Assembly: GCA_003550325.1 (NCBI GenBank) | Contig: QKWP01001956.1 | Location: 33,588-97,587 of the forward strand | Length of the DNA stretch: 64,000 nucleotides | From: Gigaspora rosea | Taxonomy: Eukaryota > Glomeromycota > Glomeromycetes > Diversisporales > Gigasporaceae | Direction: 5' to 3' | In this document: piece by piece, positions 44,944 to 56,944 of the stretch | Position numbering within the stretch: the first letter of the stretch is position 1 | Layout: each line of letters begins with the position of its first letter | Translations under genes and position numbers: made by a program | The notes under the pieces: model-generated | What the model was told of the DNA's origin: nothing | What the model saw: the letters and a program-made list of their open reading frames with translations, nothing else | Databases searched by the model: none

Positions 44944-45090
44944 GGCGAAACTATTTTCGCATTGACGAAATGGTTTCGTCTATGGTTTCTTCTATGGACG
45001 AAACCTTGACGATTGACGAAACTACAGGCGATTGACGAAACGATTGACGAATCTATAGACGAAACTATAGACGATTGATGATTGATGGAA
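44944..45090. repeat. Degenerate GA(C/T)GAAAC tandem/inverted repeat
   Basis: Words GATTGACGAAAC and CTATAGACGAAAC repeat about eight times, with one inverted copy (GACGAAATGGTTTCGTC). Non-coding. Confidence 0.6.
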
Positions 45091-45320
45091 CTAGAGATAG
45101 GTTACATGCATGTCGAGAAAGTGTGGGCTAATTAAAACTAACCAACTAATTTAACTAATACAAAACTATACAATAATTGTCCCAAGACTCCTTAACCTTG
45201 AATCGGTAGACAGAAAGAGGCTGTAAAGATTTGGTCCGGGTCTCAAGGTTAGTAGGATCTTGCTACGCGTAACTGGCCCTCCAATACTTTCCTAATATTG
45301 ATTCTATAGCAGGGGACGAT

Positions 45321-45507
45321 GATTTTCTGCGGTGACAAAATACCAATTTCGTCCGTAATTCTGCAAAAATTCTGCGATCTGACCAGAATTACATAAACCG
45401 GCCAGCATTATGGTTGTAAACTCCGGCCAAAATTCAATGTCAGCCGGCATTACGTTGGCCAAAAGTCACACCATTTTTCTGCAAAATTCCGTGAAGCAGA
45501 AAATTAT
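45321..45507. mobile_element. Possible MITE with ATTTTCTGC ends
   Basis: GATTTTCTGCGGTGAC near 45319 is matched by the inverse GTGAAGCAGAAAATT near 45490. The interior has CCGGCC-type words in both orientations (GGCCAGCATTA, GCCGGCATTA). No TSD assigned. Confidence 0.4.
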
Positions 45508-46533
45508 AGTTCTTGTTCTATAGTTCTAGTTTCTTTATTCCGAAATTGTAGGATTCGAATATTCATGAACTCAGTTCACGACATTACGTGATAAGGTAAT
45601 CGGGTATCGAATAAGTGCCCTTATGAAAGAAAATGGGTTATGGACTAGGAAAACTACCGTCTGAAACTTTTTTATCAATTTCGAGATTTTTGATTCAAAT
45701 TAAAGTCCGGTCGATATCTATATGTAATTCGCTTTTTACCCTATGTTGATATAATAATTTGTCAAGATATTTAATTCGAATACAAACCAATTTTTTAATG
45801 ATCATGTTCTAAAAATAGATTAACAGCCAAAGATTGAGGCTCAATTAAATTAGATTGGTAAATTAGTGTTTTATATAACAGAGATCGCAACTTTAGACCT
45901 TAATTATCCAAAATCTTGCAAGGAATCATTTTTTTTTTAAAAAAAAATATAAAGATGATTTTATATATAAAATTACGAGTTACAGACGATTTTCAAAAAA
46001 AAAGTTGATCTTTCACGGTCTTATTGAAGTAGTAATCGAAAATCCAAACAATTAAAATTCACAAATTAAGTATAATAATTGTATTCTATGTCTAGTTTTT
46101 CAAATTTACCCCTTTAGAAATTAATCGAGATTAATCGTAAATCTAAATAATGCATATATTTCACTTGTCCGACATTAGAATTTCAAACTAACTTAATTCA
46201 AACTAGCTGCAAATTCGAAAAATATGCTATTGTTTCTTAGTGTTAATCCGATTTATTTATAATATTGCATTGTTTATAATTTGTGGTTTATTATGGTGCA
46301 CATGAAATTGAAAACAAGTGTTACAAAAAACAAAAAAATGATCGTGAAAAAAATATATTAAATGTATGCTCATAATGTTATTTCTCTCTAAAAATTCTGT
46401 CTTTTTTTCAAGGTATGAATTAAATAATGGTCTCTATATAATCGATGTATAAACATTAAGATATATACATAGAATTAATAAAAACATTTTTTTATCATAA
46501 GGTAATTGAAAGACAAAATTTTTAATTTAAAAA
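45508..46533. other. Upstream intergenic region of the MFS gene
   Basis: AT-rich, with no gene. It contains a TATATA-type word near 46460 that could serve as a promoter element; this is unproven. Confidence 0.35.
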
Positions 46534-48644
46534 ATGTCGCTTGAAGAAAAAACCGAAACAAAAGGTATCAATGAAGTAAGGAATGATAGCGATCATGAAG
46601 ACTATTATAGCTTTAAATCTATGGAGAAGAGGGTTATAAGGAAATTTGATATTTATGTATTACGTATGTTTTGGCTTAATTATAATCATATACAGTCATT
46701 CTTCTATACCATTACCTATTATATAATCACACACTCTTTATAAACTTTATTTTTTGAAAATAATTTTACAACACGCCTATTAAAAAACCTCTAATCTTTA
46801 TTTCAATATTAAAATTTTATAATTACAGTACATCTTTTTTGTATACTACAAAAGTGCGATTATGTATAAGAATGGTTGTATGTAATGGCTTTGTTTCTAG
46901 GTTTTTTACCATTCTTACTAATTTAAAAATTTCATTTAACTAGCGGTTCTGGTTATAATTTATTTGCTTATGATAATCGATAAGTCAAATATATCAAACG
47001 CTCTTCCAGCAGGCTTCAATAATGTATACTTAAAATCCACACCAATTGAATTTAACCTTGCTGTATCTGCACATCTTATTGGTGCTTTCCTTTTCGAAAT
47101 TCTTTCAAGTCTTGTATCAAAAATTTTGGGGTTTCACGTATGGATTCCGATTATAATGGTGTGTTGGGGTGCTTTATCTATGTGTCAAGCTGCAGTTACC
47201 TCCTCAGTTCAATTAGGAATTGTTAGATTTCTTATAGGTTAGTTTATATAATATTATAAATATTGTTAAAAGAAAGAATATTGTCGAAAGAATATTGTCG
47301 AAAGAATATTGTTGAAAAATTATTAATTTAATTACTATTACAGGTGCGGCAGAAGCTGGGTTTTCTCCTGCCTGTATAGATTATATAAGTTTATTTTATT
47401 CCAGAAAAGAATTGACCACAAGATATGGCGTATTTCTGGCTTTGTCAATTATAAGTAGTGCTTTTACTAGTCTTCTTGTAAGTTTTTGCTCTAATTCTTG
47501 TGATTATTTTGGAAATGCATTAATGAATTTTATTACAACTTAAATTCACTAATTATTTCATTAATTCAATACAGGCGTATGCAATACTTCAAATAAAAGG
47601 GGCTGCATTAAAAAGTTTTCAAATAATATTTTTGATTGAAGGTGTCCCAACTATTATTTTTGCCGCAATTGTTGCTGCATTTCTCACTAGAGGCCCTGAA
47701 AATGCACGTTTTCTCACACCTAAGGAACGTACTTTCACTATTGAACGTCTCAGACAAGAAGGTGGCATTGATGAAAAAAAACAATCTGTTATGAGATCTC
47801 AAGCTAAAAGCGCATTTATGGATCCTAGAGTTTATGTTTATGTATTAATTGCAACTTGCGGAATCATTCCAAATAATGCTCTTAATATTTTCCTTCCAAC
47901 TTTAGTGCATCAACTTGGATATAATCCTGTAGACACTCAATTAATGAGTGTACCACCATTTGCAATAGCAACAGTTGTAATGCTCATTTTTACTTGGTTA
48001 GCGGATAGATATCGAATTAGAACTTGGCTTATAATGACTGCAGATATTATAGCCATAATAGGATGTGCAGGGATGTTAGCAACATCAGCTAATGATCCGA
48101 ATTTATTTAAAGTACGTTACATTTTCACGACTCTTATAGCATGTGGTGTATTTACTACGCAACCAATAGTTATAAGTTGGCTTACTGGCAATATTGGTTA
48201 GTATACTTTTTTGTTTTTTATATATTCTTATAAAAATTTATTAAAATTTCTAATTTTATTATAATTTTAAATTTCAAATTAGTCGGTCAATATAAACGCA
48301 ATATAACTATTGCAACATTCTTTACTATTGGTAATGTCGGAAGTGTTATCGGACTTTTAGTTTTTACAAAGGACGCAGCACCTGCATTTACAACTGGAAT
48401 AATAATATGCTTGAGCACGTTGACATTTCAATTTATTTTGTCTTTTTTAATGAAACTTCATTTGGATTATGAGAATAAACGGCGTGATTTAGTCACATTA
48501 GCCGAACATAGTATTCAACTAAGTGAAAATGAATTAAAAAATACAAAGTTAATTAGGGAAAAGGCTGCAAAATTGGTGGAAGATGAACCAAAATTCGATG
48601 AAATTTTATGTGATCGACATCCAAATTGGAGATATTATTCCTAG
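46534..48644 (+). CDS. MFS transporter, Dal5/allantoate-permease-like, five exons
   Basis: Exons 46534-46663, 46944-47237, 47344-47477, 47575-48196 and 48283-48644 join in frame to about 513 codons. All introns are GT-AG (GTATGT, GTTAGT, GTAAGT, GTTAGT donors). The N-terminus carries EKRVIRKFDIYVLPVLVIIY, then TM1-2 with DKSNISNALPAG, TM4 with GAAEAGFSPACIDYISLFYS, TM5-6, a cytoplasmic loop (SRQKSAF-like SQAKSAFMDPRVY), TM7-8 and GQYKRNITIATFFTIGNVGS (TM11 region). The tail is hydrophilic and charged. This pattern is the fungal anion:cation symporter group (Dal5, Tna1, Pth2 relatives), which take up carboxylate- or amide-type nutrients across the plasma membrane. The substrate cannot be told from sequence. 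No stop, frameshift or insertion is seen. Confidence 0.85.
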
Positions 48645-49872
48645 ACAAAAAAAAACATTGTATTATTACTGTTTTTTTAAAAAAAAAAAAAAAAAAAAAA
48701 ATTAATTAATTTTTAATCATTGTTCTCATTGTTATTACATTTCATTTTCTTATTAATTTAGCATTTATTCACCTAATATGATTATTACTTTATGATAGCA
48801 CATGGTTTTTTAGTATATTGAAATATTTTAAATTTATTATTCAATTTTTAATCAAAACTACAAATATATGTGCACATACGTACGTACGTACTATCGTGCA
48901 GGTTTTAAAATTTGTGTTACTAAATCTTGTATCACAAATTGTGATTTATTATAAGTCTATGAATCTTCAAATGACGTTACTTTTATCCGAATTTAAAGTC
49001 AAAAAATAAATCTTTTCTTCCTTTTTTATCTTTCTTATTATAATAATGAAACCTTATTGTAATACTTTTGCTATAAAGTTGCATTTGAATAGAATGATTA
49101 ATAATTTCCTTTTAAATTTGCATTACACTCCCCGCAAATTTTATTCATTATGCAAAACCTTATTCCTTAAAATCTTGTACAACCGCTTCTCCTAAAATTA
49201 GTATTGCCAAATATGCTATAAACTTTGATCAAAGATCTAACCTTTTTTTCATATAGTTTTCTCTATTTATTAATAATAAACACAAATTAAACGAGTTTCT
49301 GGCTCTACATTTATCCGGTGGTATTATGTATACGGGTAGATTGAAGAAGAGTTAACCCATTATCACAACATCACATGATGATTTTGTCGATCACTGTTCC
49401 CATGTATACAATGGCGGAAAAAATTTTACATTATTTCTGAAAATTTTTATTAAAATCATATGACAATTTCTTATTAAGCAATCTGTGAAAGTAATATAAA
49501 ATTTTTCCCGTATGTGATACGTTATGCTTGCAAGATAAACTAGCGACATCGACAGTATAATTGTAAACACATAAGGCTCGGCTCGCACGATCTTCGACCA
49601 CGTGCTTTTGCAATTATTCCGCCGTTACCAATGTATTTGTCAAATAACAAGAAATTATTAGTTACGATCTCTTTTATAAAAAACACTAGCATCATCAATA
49701 ACCGAGGGTGCAGTCACATTACTTTGCAATCTTTGGATCTTATATAACTCTACCATATATAATATCAATTATGCAATTTATTAATTTTTTTCATTCATAT
49801 TTTTAATTATTTATTTATATCTCTAATGTATTTCTTAAGAAAAACAACAATTTAGAACCCTTTATTTAGATA
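48645..49872. other. Downstream intergenic stretch
   Basis: An A-rich run follows the stop (48680-48700). No further gene was recognised; short frames near 49400-49600 lack family resemblance. Confidence 0.4.
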
Positions 49873-50188
49873 AGGCCACGCAAAGTTAATTTTTCGTTTT
49901 GAATAACCTGGTGCTTCAAAATTCCAGTCGGCGGGTCGGATTTTTTTTTTTTTTTTTTTTTTAAAAAAATTAACTTTGTGCGGCCTAAATTGATTCATGT
50001 TCACATCTAAGGTCACGCAAAGTTAATTCTTCGGTTTGCATAACATGGAATCAGAATATTTTTGTTTTTTTTTGGCAAAAATGGAATAATTGGAACAATA
50101 GGATTTTAAAAAAATTTTTTTTTTTTTTTTTGGAAAAATTGGGTCGCGGGTTATGCAAAACGAAAAATTAACTTTGCATGGCCTAATA
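49873..50188. mobile_element. Two tandem MITEs of the AGGCCACGCAAAGTT family
   Basis: Copy 1 (49873-49988) and copy 2 (50010-50188) both open with AAGGNCACGCAAAGTTAATT and close with the inverse (AATTAACTTTG..(C/T)GGCCTAA). Both contain long T runs in the centre. They are shorter relatives of the element at 38459-38886. Confidence 0.65.
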
Positions 50189-50590
50189 CTGAAATGCACG
50201 AAATTATGAATATATCTTTTTTCTAAACATAAATACTTTTACTGTTCTCTGCTTCGCAAAAGTTTAGTACATGGATCAATATATAAGTAATTGGTGTTGC
50301 TTGGTTTTTTTGGAGGAAATTACATATAAGGACCGAAAAAAATGGAAATAATTACATATAAAGGCCAAAATAAATAATTAAAAAATTTTACAGTCAAGGG
50401 TCAAGTTTATCGTGTGCAAATTTTAACATATATAATTATATTAATGCAATTTTCTTTTGACGGTTAAACGTTCTACTTTTAGTACGAGTACAAAAAGTTA
50501 ATGCGATTCTAAATATCTTTGGTCAACGTGTAATAACACTAGGAAGCAGGTACTGTTAGATGTCCGAAGTAAAATTTTAAAGTAAAAAAA
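50189..50590. other. Gene-free stretch
   Basis: Nothing recognised. Confidence 0.35.
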
Positions 50591-50680
50591 AAAAATACAG
50601 AGACCTCCTTAAATGCACCCCTCGGGACCATAGTAAAAAATTTTAAAATTGTGCACTTAGAGAGGGTGTGCATTTATAAA

Positions 50681-50949
50681 CAGTGTTGTCGTGCCTACTA
50701 TGTCCAAGACTTTTTTTGCCCATGTCCACGTCCAAACGTCCACAGTGTCCACAACTGTCCAAAGAATATTTTGACTTTAAAATTTAATAAATTAGTTTAA
50801 GAAAGATATAATTATATATTTTTTATAGTTCTGAATATTTTTCTGAAAAGAAAAAAATAGGTTGTCTTAATAAAATTTTAAGTAATTTAGATTTATTATT
50901 TTGTCCACAATTGTCACAAATTGTCCAGAGCTGTCCCATGACAACACTG
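50681..50949. mobile_element. hAT-like MITE with CAGTGTTGTC ends
   Basis: CAGTGTTGTCGTG opens and CATGACAACACTG closes the element. The flanks TTTATAAA (50673-50680) and TTTATAGA (50950-50957) match in 7 of 8 bases, an 8-bp TSD as in hAT elements. The interior repeats GTCCA(C/A) words. It is inserted in a sequence resembling the CAGTCAGACCTC-type family (GACCTCCTTAAATGCAC at about 50603). Confidence 0.7.
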
Positions 50950-51779
50950 TTTATAGAGAGCAAAATATATAGTGCTATTATAAGCTGGGGCCAGTCAATA
51001 TTGTTCATTTCTGTATTGGCTAATATTGTGTATAATGGCTAGTGTTTGTACAATTCAGTAATTTAGATTACCTCTCTTAGTAAAAAAGTGATTGGTATAT
51101 ATAGAATTATAGAATTAAAAAAATTTAAAATAGGAATTGTACTAAAATCTGAAAAATTCTGAAAAGAAAATCAATGAACATAAAAAATGAGGAAATCTTG
51201 ATAACTTCTAAAGGCACAATTAGGGTGAGGTGATAAACTTTTACTTAGCTGGTCAAGCCGATTTTTAAATATTGACTTGGTCAAGTTTATTCCTTAAATA
51301 GTAAGCAATTGCAAGCAAATTTGCCTGCAATTTTACTATAAATATGTCCTTGATTTTAAAGATTTAATATATTTAAATAAAATTTATATAATAATATTTA
51401 AAAATAAGGAATATATTTTTGCTATATTTAGATTATAAGAAAATAAATTGTAGTTGCTTATAAGCCAAAATATACAAATTTCAAAAAATCTTTTAATTAA
51501 ACAAATATTTTAAAATTTTTTGGTGAACTCTTTAAATATTAATTTTAGATCTATTGTTTTTAATACAACTTCATAGATTATATAAAGGATTACAATTTTT
51601 ATTATTACAAGTTTTATGATTTACTTGTAAAAATTAGTACTTGTCTTAAGTGCAAATATTTATTAGCTTCAAGAATATACCTCAAGATCTAAAATTAATT
51701 TTGTCTATATAGAAAAGTTTTTTAATTTTAACAATTTATTTATAATTTTTTTATGCCAAATAAAGTACTGTAAACTGCC

Positions 51780-52055
51780 AGATACAAGACCCAGATCTGT
51801 TTTATTTTACCAATTTTAAATCCTACTAATTGACCTGTGGGTCTTTTGTATAAGTACAGGTCTGATAATTAGGGAAGGTTTATATATAGAGGGAATTTTC
51901 TGGGTCTTTTAATATATATTTCTATTTGTATACCCAGGTTTTTTAATATTTTATTTCTATTTGTATACCAGTCTTTTATGTTTTCAAAACTTAATCCCAT
52001 GTTATAGACCTGGTTCAGTACATAAGAGGTCTGATATCTGAAGGGTCTTGTATCT
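51780..52055. mobile_element. MITE with AGATACAAGACCC ends
   Basis: AGATACAAGACCC and its inverse GGGTCTTGTATCT bound 276 bp. The interior repeats GGTCT/AGACC and TTTCTATTTGTATACC words. The corresponding place in the right arm (about 57121-57140) lacks it, confirming an insertion. Confidence 0.65.
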
Positions 52056-52489
52056 AGCTATCTTTTGATATTTTTTTGTTGTTGTTTTATAAATATTTTG
52101 TTAAGCAATAAATTTTTTTAAAAATTCAATTAAATTAAAAAAAAATGTTTTTTTTTAAAAAATTCAATTAAATTAAAAAAAATAACTTTTTTAAAAATTT
52201 TAGATTTTAGGCATTTTTGCAAGCTATATATAGTATAACAGAGTTGTACTATGCAAATGCATAGCCATGCATATACTGAATACAGTCAGAACTCTCTAAT
52301 TCACCCTTTCTAAATACACACCCTTTTTAAGTGCACACTTTAGCCTGGATCAAGCTTAGAACTTAATAATAAGTGCTCATCCTATATACTCTGCACATGA
52401 ATAGGTTTATAGATTTTTTTTTAGTTCCAGGCTTATATATGCACTACTATAAATGCACACATATGATCTATTTAAAAATTTAACCAATT

Positions 52490-52640
52490 AAAATATTGGA
52501 TTCAATAGTAACAAAAGCTAAAATTACATATCCTTATAATAAGGCAGAATGGGGGGATAACGGTGCCAAATAATCCTTTTTCATGATGGTTGTGCTGATT
52601 ATTATATTGGTAACGGGGTGCGTTTTTGCTTTGCGATGCA
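52490..52640. repeat. Dispersed repeat shared with 63050-63150
   Basis: CCTTATAATAAG and TGCCAAATAATCCTTTTTCA are conserved in order between this place and about 63060-63110. The nature of the family is unknown; no coding was seen. Confidence 0.5.
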
Positions 52641-52755
52641 CTTACGTAATATTCATGCATATGTGTGCATATTACATTAATATTAAGTATACAGGATTCG
52701 TACATTTGTATGTACTGTATTCTATTTTTTCTCACAAATTTTATTTTAAAATAAG

Positions 52756-52980
52756 ATGTTAATACTTGCAATCATGATTAACATAACAAGAAAAGATTCT
52801 ACGGCAATACCCGTGAATCCTGTTATTGATCATCGCGACAAGTGTTTTTTTCGAGTCGACGTGAGGTCGACGGATCGAAAAGATGCCAAGCAGGGGAAGG
52901 TGCCCCTGAAACCAATGGTGGAAACCAGTCCGAACTGGTTTGATCACGCCCAAAGCCGAATTGATGCAACCAACTTCAGG
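52756..52980 (+). CDS. Unidentified exon ending at a GTGAGT donor
   Basis: An open frame of 75 codons, higher in GC than its surroundings, reads ...VIDHRDKCFFRVDVRSTDRK... and ...PMVETSPNWFDHAQSRIDAT. It ends AACTTCAG|GTGAGT at 52980, a strong splice donor. No following exon could be found. The start Met is uncertain because the frame may begin further downstream. I do not recognise the protein. It could be a cargo gene fragment of the inverted-repeat structure or chance. Confidence 0.3.
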
Positions 52981-53540
52981 TGAGTATGAATTTAATGTCC
53001 TGCCTTAAATGGCAATCACTAACCCGATAAGGATCGCTGTGAAAATAAAAGCAAGTCAGAGGTGCAAATGGCCACACGCAAACTCAAGTTGCGGCAGACC
53101 ACAATTCGCAATATGAATTGCTATTTTCGGAAGCTTATCCCGTATCAGTTTAATTATGCATAACGACAAACTACAGTTAAATGTAATAAGTGCATTCATC
53201 AAATAAAACTTAACTCCGGCATATTAGTCCGGACTAATCCAACTTTTGGAACATGCGTGCAATACTTCAATATATGTTGTGCATTGGGATAATCATTCAC
53301 GATTAATATGGTGAGTAGGCTCCGCTAATAAGTTGCATGTGTACAAGATTTTTTCATATATGTTAGTTGATCGTGATACTCAGTAGGTGCTCGCGCATGA
53401 TATTTTATCCGTAAATGTAGTTATGAAAAAACCTATTTAAAACCAATTTTGCCTGACCAGTCGTTTCTGGTGATCCCTGATTAGTTATCTTTTCGATCTG
53501 TTGACTTCTGTCAACTGACAAAAAAAAAGATTTGTAACAG
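52981..53540. other. Intergenic stretch, less AT-rich
   Basis: No coding or repeat was recognised. A short inverted word (TAGTCCGGACTA) lies near 53230. Confidence 0.35.
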
Positions 53541-54108
53541 ACCACCAGGGTGAAAATGAAGTTTAATTCTTTTCACTTTAACGATGGTTTTCAAGAGAAT
53601 GTGTGTATAATTAACCATAATCATTTAATCATTCAATAAATACCAGGGTGAGTACGAAGTTTAATTTTGTTCACTTTAACGATTGTGTTTTAGAAAAATG
53701 TATGATTAACTATAATCATTTAATCATTCAATAAATTACCAGAATGAATATGAAATTTAATTCTGTTCAAATGTATGATTAACCGTAAACATTTAATCAT
53801 TCAATAAAATTACCAGGACGAGTATTATGTTTAATTCGGTTCACTTTAACGTGATTGTGTTTCAAGAGAATCATCTAATCACTCAATAAATCATCAGGGT
53901 GAGTATGAAGTTTAATTCTGTTCACTTTGATGATTGTGTTTTAAGACGATGTATTATTAGCCATAATCCATTTAATCGTTCAATAAATTACCAGGGTGAG
54001 TATGAAGTTTAATTCTTTCCACTTTAACAATTGCATTCTATGTGCAATTAACGATAATCATTTAATCGTCCAATAAATTACTAGCATGAGTATAAAGCTT
54101 AATTTTTT
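53541..54108. repeat. ~95-bp tandem repeat with splice-donor-like word
   Basis: Six to seven degenerate units share ACCAGGGTGAGTATGAAGTT, TTAATTCTGTTCACTTTAAC, and AATCATTTAATCATTCAATAA in that order. Each unit contains CAGGGTGAGT, like the donor at 52980. One more unit lies alone at 55370-55490. Confidence 0.8.
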
Positions 54109-54495
54109 TCGGTATATCTATGCTCACTAAATATTATTGCAAAATCGCGCAACCGGACAACAACCAAGTAATTGCTCAATTATTATTGCTCGATTAGCTA
54201 CTTTATTGCTATATACGAAAAAACATATGGGAATAGGTTCGCTATCCAAAAAAACTCTAGATTACATACTTGAAACTCAATAACTAATAGTCTATGAAAA
54301 CTTATTTGAACCTGTACCAATCATTCTCTCAACCTATCAGACACATTAACTACTGACCCTTCAGTCCCCAAATTTCCTAAACCCAAAGGTCCCACCACAC
54401 CCTGCCTACAACATGAAACCACAACATAAGCAAGATAACTAACATACGTATATAGCTAAAAAGAGAATCGGGACGTCATCTTATGTATCTCTTTC
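54109..54495. other. Gene-free stretch
   Basis: Nothing recognised. Confidence 0.35.
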
Positions 54496-54906
54496 AGGTA
54501 CTTGCACTGACACTGCAGCTGTGGACCCTAACTGTCCATCAATAAGGTCCTTGCACTGCCACTGCAGCTGCGGAGCCTAACTATTCACTAATAAGGTCCT
54601 TGCACTGCCACTGCAGCCGCGGAGCCTAAATTCATTAATAAGGTCCTTACACTGCCACTGCAGCCGTGATTCTAACTTACCATTAATAAGGTCCTTGCAC
54701 TGCCACTGCAGCCGCAGAGCCTAACTGCTCATTTTTAAGGTCCTTGCACTGTCACTGCAACCGCGGAGCCTTCTATTCACTAATAAGGTCCTTGCTGCTA
54801 CTGCAGCCGCGGATCCTAACTGTCCATTAATAAGGGTCGCTGCGCTGCCCCTGCAGCCGTGGAGCCCAAAAATTGCTACTGATGGTCCTTGCACTGCCAT
54901 GCAGCA
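54496..54906. repeat. ~50-bp GC-rich tandem repeat
   Basis: About nine units of AAGGTCCTTGCACTGCCACT followed by GCAGCCGCGGAGCCTAACT and a variable AT spacer. It stands out in base composition from everything around it. Open frames across it are by-products of its ~50-bp period. Confidence 0.85.
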
Positions 54907-55369
54907 ATAAAATCCAAAAAAACATACTACAATATCTACTGTAGCTGTGACTGATACTAATAATACTTGCAAGCCACTTAAAATAGGGGGCGGGAGATAG
55001 AGCCAAGGCGAGCGATAGCAAAACTAAAGGTAACTTCTTCAATTCCGAAACAACAAACCCTTATAACTTCATTCCTTAACATCCGCATGCCCATAGCCAC
55101 CATTCATACACTTAGCCCTACTTCAATATATCCTCATTACCAATATTCGTCGAAACCTAAATTTGCTAAAATCATACGATACTACAACAAAAACAACAAA
55201 CAAACCCACCCTTAAACAAGAAGCCTCAATCAAAACACAAACTATAAAAAAAAAATCTACATGATCCGCAATAAAATCAGCTGATCTCGCAATAATGACT
55301 GCTCCGTCACTTTGTTGACGAGCTTATCGGTGATTGCAGTGATTGTATGTCTGTGCAGAGATCTACAAA
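54907..55369. other. Gene-free stretch
   Basis: C- and A-rich on the plus strand, with no frame of interest. Confidence 0.35.
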
Positions 55370-55526
55370 TTTGATTATTCAATAAATTACCAGCATGAGT
55401 ATGAAGTTTAATTCATTTCACTGTAACAATTGTGTTTCAGAACAATGTATAATTAATCATAATTATTTAATTGGTCAATAAATTACCATGCATTAATTTA
55501 AATTGACTACCCTTAACCCGTGCCGG

Positions 55527-55812
55527 GGGTTTGGATCAAAATCCCGACAAACAAAATCCCGACAGGTCATAATAAAAATCCCGACAATCAAAAAAAGCTT
55601 TCCTTGAGCAACTTTACTATAAAATCAACTAAACCAAACCCTAGCCCAGGCGTCACCCTAACCCTATCCTAGGCATTCACCTAACCCTAACCTAACTTAA
55701 ATAAATTTAATGATTTCTATTTTGTCGGGATTGTCAGGATTTTTATTGTCGGGATTTTTTTGTCGGGATTATGACCTGTCGGGATTCTGTTTGTCAGGAT
55801 TTTGACCCGCTC
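55527..55812. mobile_element. Foldback element with AATCCCGACA arms (F3), 10-bp direct repeat
   Basis: CCCGTGCCGG flanks it at 55517-55526 and 55813-55822. Arms begin GGATCAAAATCCCGACA and its inverse TGTCAGGATTTTGACCCG; each arm repeats AATCCCGACA three to seven times. The loop contains ACCCTAACCCTATCC and further CCTAACC words. The architecture is the same as F1 and F2. Confidence 0.75.
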
Positions 55813-56148
55813 CCCGTGCCGGAGGCACAGGCTAATATGCTAGTACAATTACAAAGCAGTTAGACAATAACAATGTATTTTATGTTACTATGCAATGTGC
55901 TTATATATTTTAAGCTATTGTATAATACTTACTAATTGTCCAAAGAACACTTACAGGTAGAGCAATTGTATACCCAATGTCTATGTGTTAACAAATTCTA
56001 AATCCTGATTGGCTAGATTAGGTGTAACATAAAAAACAATTAAAACAATAAAACTGATGCTTATTGGCTAGATCAGATGTAGCATTTTATATATATTCTT
56101 TGGACTTTAAATGGTTTTCAATTTCCTAGTTTATCTAAATAATAATTA

Positions 56149-56447
56149 CAGTCAGACCTCTTTAAGGGGAGCAGCTAATTTTCTGGAGAGGTCAGGAAAA
56201 GTAAAAATTTAATATGAAGACATGCCTCAAATTGGGGTTCAAAATTTTGGTCAAAATTAAATCAGCTAATTTTTCTGGCAGCACTCTAAGTGCATGATGC
56301 TCTTGGAACTACATTTTCAAATATGCATTTAAAGAATAATAAGAAAAAGTATATTTATAGAGATCAAATATATATTTGGGCAGCACTTAAGCATGCATTT
56401 AGAGAGTATGTGCACTTAAAAAGAGTGCATTTAAAAAGGTCTGACTG
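56149..56447. mobile_element. Tc1/mariner-type MITE, TA target site
   Basis: CAGTCAGACCTCTTTAA opens and TTTAAAAAGGTCTGACTG closes 299 bp, flanked by TA at 56147-56148 and 56448-56449. The right half repeats GTGCA(C/T)TTAAA words. Same end family as 8343-9083. Confidence 0.7.
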
Positions 56448-56731
56448 TATATTTATTAAACAATATTTTAAAATATGATTAATTGTTCAACTATTTATTT
56501 TAGCCAATATTAAGATAATTCTGAACCATGATTAACATAATTTTGACCAGCATTATAAAAATTTTTATGCAGTTAAATAGTTTCAATTTCTAGTTTTAAT
56601 ACATGTATTATCATTTGTGTGCATTGGACCTTTCTTTTGATTAGCTATATATTTTTTTATAAATTTTCTATAAATTCACATCTATATTCATGCCTGGTCC
56701 TATCAATGTGCACTTAGGGAGGTCTGACTAT

Positions 56732-56944
56732 ATATGGTTAAAATTTTAGCTTAATTGGATTAGTAGTTGTCAAAAAATAAATTTTTAAAGTTTAATACTC
56801 AATTTACTATATAGTACAAAGCTGTACAAAATTTTATAGTAATTTTTGTACAACTTTTGTATTATATAGTAAATTGAGCAATAAACTTTAAAAATTTATT
56901 TCTTGACAACTACTAATCCAATTAAGCTAAAATTTTAATCATAT
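56732..56944. mobile_element. 213-bp palindrome inserted in the right arm
   Basis: The arms ATATGGTTAAAATTTTAGC... and ...GCTAAAATTTTAATCATAT match over about 95 bp each. The left arm of the large structure (52270-52290) shows the empty site (CTGTATTCAG). The flanks are TATAT/ATAT-like, as for the palindrome at 20573-20811. Confidence 0.75.

Noticed and set aside
53541..54108. Regularly spaced repeats that could suggest CRISPR
   Set aside because: Units are ~95 bp, degenerate throughout and contiguous, without unique spacers; the genome is eukaryotic.
54721..55042. Open frames on the minus strand in the GC-rich array
   Set aside because: Periodic by-products of the ~50-bp tandem repeat, with no independent coding signal.
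56290..56478. Plus-strand frame with repeated HLK
   Set aside because: Covers the right half and edge of a TA-target MITE with repeated GTGCATTTAAA words.
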